Shown here: positions 63,376 to 64,000 of the stretch, piece after piece
Layout of the letters: every line of letters begins with the position of its first letter
Position numbering within the stretch: the stretch's first letter is position 1
From: JAQBDA01 sp963709875
GTDB lineage: Bacteria > Chloroflexota > Anaerolineae > Anaerolineales > UBA4823
Length of the DNA stretch: 64,000 nucleotides
Assembly (NCBI GenBank): GCA_963709875.1
Contig: CAVPYB010000003.1
Span: forward strand, 558,001-622,000
Reading direction: 5' to 3'
Made by a program: the position numbers and the translations under genes
The notes under the pieces: generated by a model
What the model was told of the DNA's origin: nothing
What the model saw: the letters and a program-made list of their open reading frames with translations, nothing else
Databases searched by the model: none

Positions 63376-64000
63376 ATGCCCGCAGAATATATACCCCCTT
63401 TATTGCACAAGAATGATTCGAAAATCGTCCTGTTGGTCATGGATGGGCTGGGAGGGCTTCCAATCGAACCGGGTGGTCCGACCGAGCTGGAAGCTGCCAG
63501 CACCCCTGTTATGGACCATCTGGCAGCCGAGGGTACTTTAGGCCAGACTATTCCAATCCGACCGGGGGTGACTCCCGGCTCTGGACCTGCCCACCTGGCA
63601 CTGTTTGGCTATGACCCGATTGTCCATGAGATCGGGCGAGGGACACTTGAAGCTGTCGGCGTAGGTATGCAGGTCCGCAAAGGGGACGTAGCTGCCCGCG
63701 GCAATTTCTGCACACTTGATGCTCATGGAAAGATAACCGACCGGCGGGCAGGGCGCATATCGACTCCTGAAGCGCTCCCTGTTGTCGAAAAACTTAAGAA
63801 GATAGAAATTCCAGGGGTAGCTACAGAAGTGCGCCATGTGAAGGAATACCGCTTCGCCGTCGTGATCCGCGGCGAGGGATTGCACCCGGAGATAGATGAC
63901 ACCGACCCGCAAACAACGGGAGTCCCCCCGCTGCCAGCCAGAGCCAGCTCCCCCGCTGCTGAATATACTGCAGGCTTATATAACCAGTGGATAGCGCGAG
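63376..64000 (+). CDS. apgM: Cofactor-independent phosphoglycerate mutase, ApgM type (3' end cut by window)
   Basis: First 208 residues. IVLLVMDGLGGLP (metal-binding aspartate), TELEAASTPVMDHLA, and GVTPGSGPAHLALFGYDP with the nucleophile serine, which are the archaeal-type mutase signatures. Interconverts 2- and 3-phosphoglycerate in glycolysis. AAGGATTAG precedes the ATG. It follows the ABC ATPase gene by about 100 bp across a hairpin, so it is at least partly independent. Confidence 0.9.
   Translation, partial: MPAEYIPPLLHKNDSKIVLLVMDGLGGLPIEPGGPTELEAASTPVMDHLAAEGTLGQTIPIRPGVTPGSGPAHLALFGYDPIVHEIGRGTLEAVGVGMQVRKGDVAARGNFCTLDAHGKITDRRAGRISTPEALPVVEKLKKIEIPGVATEVRHVKEYRFAVVIRGEGLHPEIDDTDPQTTGVPPLPARASSPAAEYTAGLYNQWIAR

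Noticed and set aside
1..64000. CRISPR array, prophage or integrative element
   Set aside because: No regularly spaced repeats, cas genes, integrase, phage structural genes or tRNA-junction duplications were seen.

Overview
The window looks like part of a chromosome from an uncultivated member of the Chloroflexota, most likely Anaerolineae. This is inferred from gene content and protein style: an F420-type LLM oxidoreductase, FemABX ligases, T-box leaders, an EF-G-like paralogue, an ApgM-type phosphoglycerate mutase and many small families typical of that phylum. There is no rRNA gene to confirm it. Base composition is near 50-55% G+C and coding density is high.

Layout. 1-1534 is the 5' part of murE. 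1751-13552 (minus) is one long bioenergetic cluster reading nuoA-H-J-K-L-M-M2-N then atpI/Z-B-E-F: only the membrane-embedded parts of complex I and of the F-type ATP synthase, with no peripheral complex I subunit and no F1 gene in view. 13850-16225 is a membrane transglutaminase. 16248-29341 (minus) is an envelope and translation block: a D-cysteine desulfhydrase-like enzyme, two FemABX aminoacyltransferases, a CapD-type nucleotide-sugar dehydratase, a WcaJ-type sugar transferase, a family-2 glycosyltransferase, RidA, and two different leucyl-tRNA synthetases in tandem. An HD-GYP gene lies on the opposite strand between the second leuS and a leucine-type T-box leader; two tRNA-Ala genes follow. 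30739-41306 holds a damaged LON-domain gene, an M24 peptidase, an MFS transporter, a PAP2 phosphatase, an EF-G paralogue, a methyltransferase/phosphatase-superfamily/DegV operon and an acyl-CoA ligase. 41530-51741 holds a PIG-L deacetylase, a D-Ala-D-Ala-ligase-like ATP-grasp gene, a large coiled-coil protein, a 56-residue membrane protein missed by length filters, miaA, yraN, a GT4 glycosyltransferase, a JAMM peptidase, plsY and a metallo-beta-lactamase-fold enzyme. 52020-59340 is a valine-type T-box followed by the stump of an archaeal-type ValRS, a PhzF enzyme, a full bacterial valS, a hydrolase, an LLM oxidoreductase, a DUF3786-like protein and a VOC-fold gene under a LexA-like box. 59421-64000 holds mutS, a MalK/UgpC-type ATPase and the start of apgM.

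Many genes, including mutS, both leuS and nuoN, are broken by single-base indels, densest at 18.4-29.3 kb and 43.4-45.7 kb. Because several are normally essential and some breaks sit in homopolymers, I think many are sequencing errors, so the broken genes should be read as probably intact in the organism unless stated. The points that most deserve a second look are the second NuoM lacking its TM7 lysine, the T-box/antisense HD-GYP/tandem LeuRS arrangement, the T-box with an archaeal-type ValRS remnant, an EF-G paralogue with Asn in its G4 motif, and a small dispersed repeat family with inverted termini.
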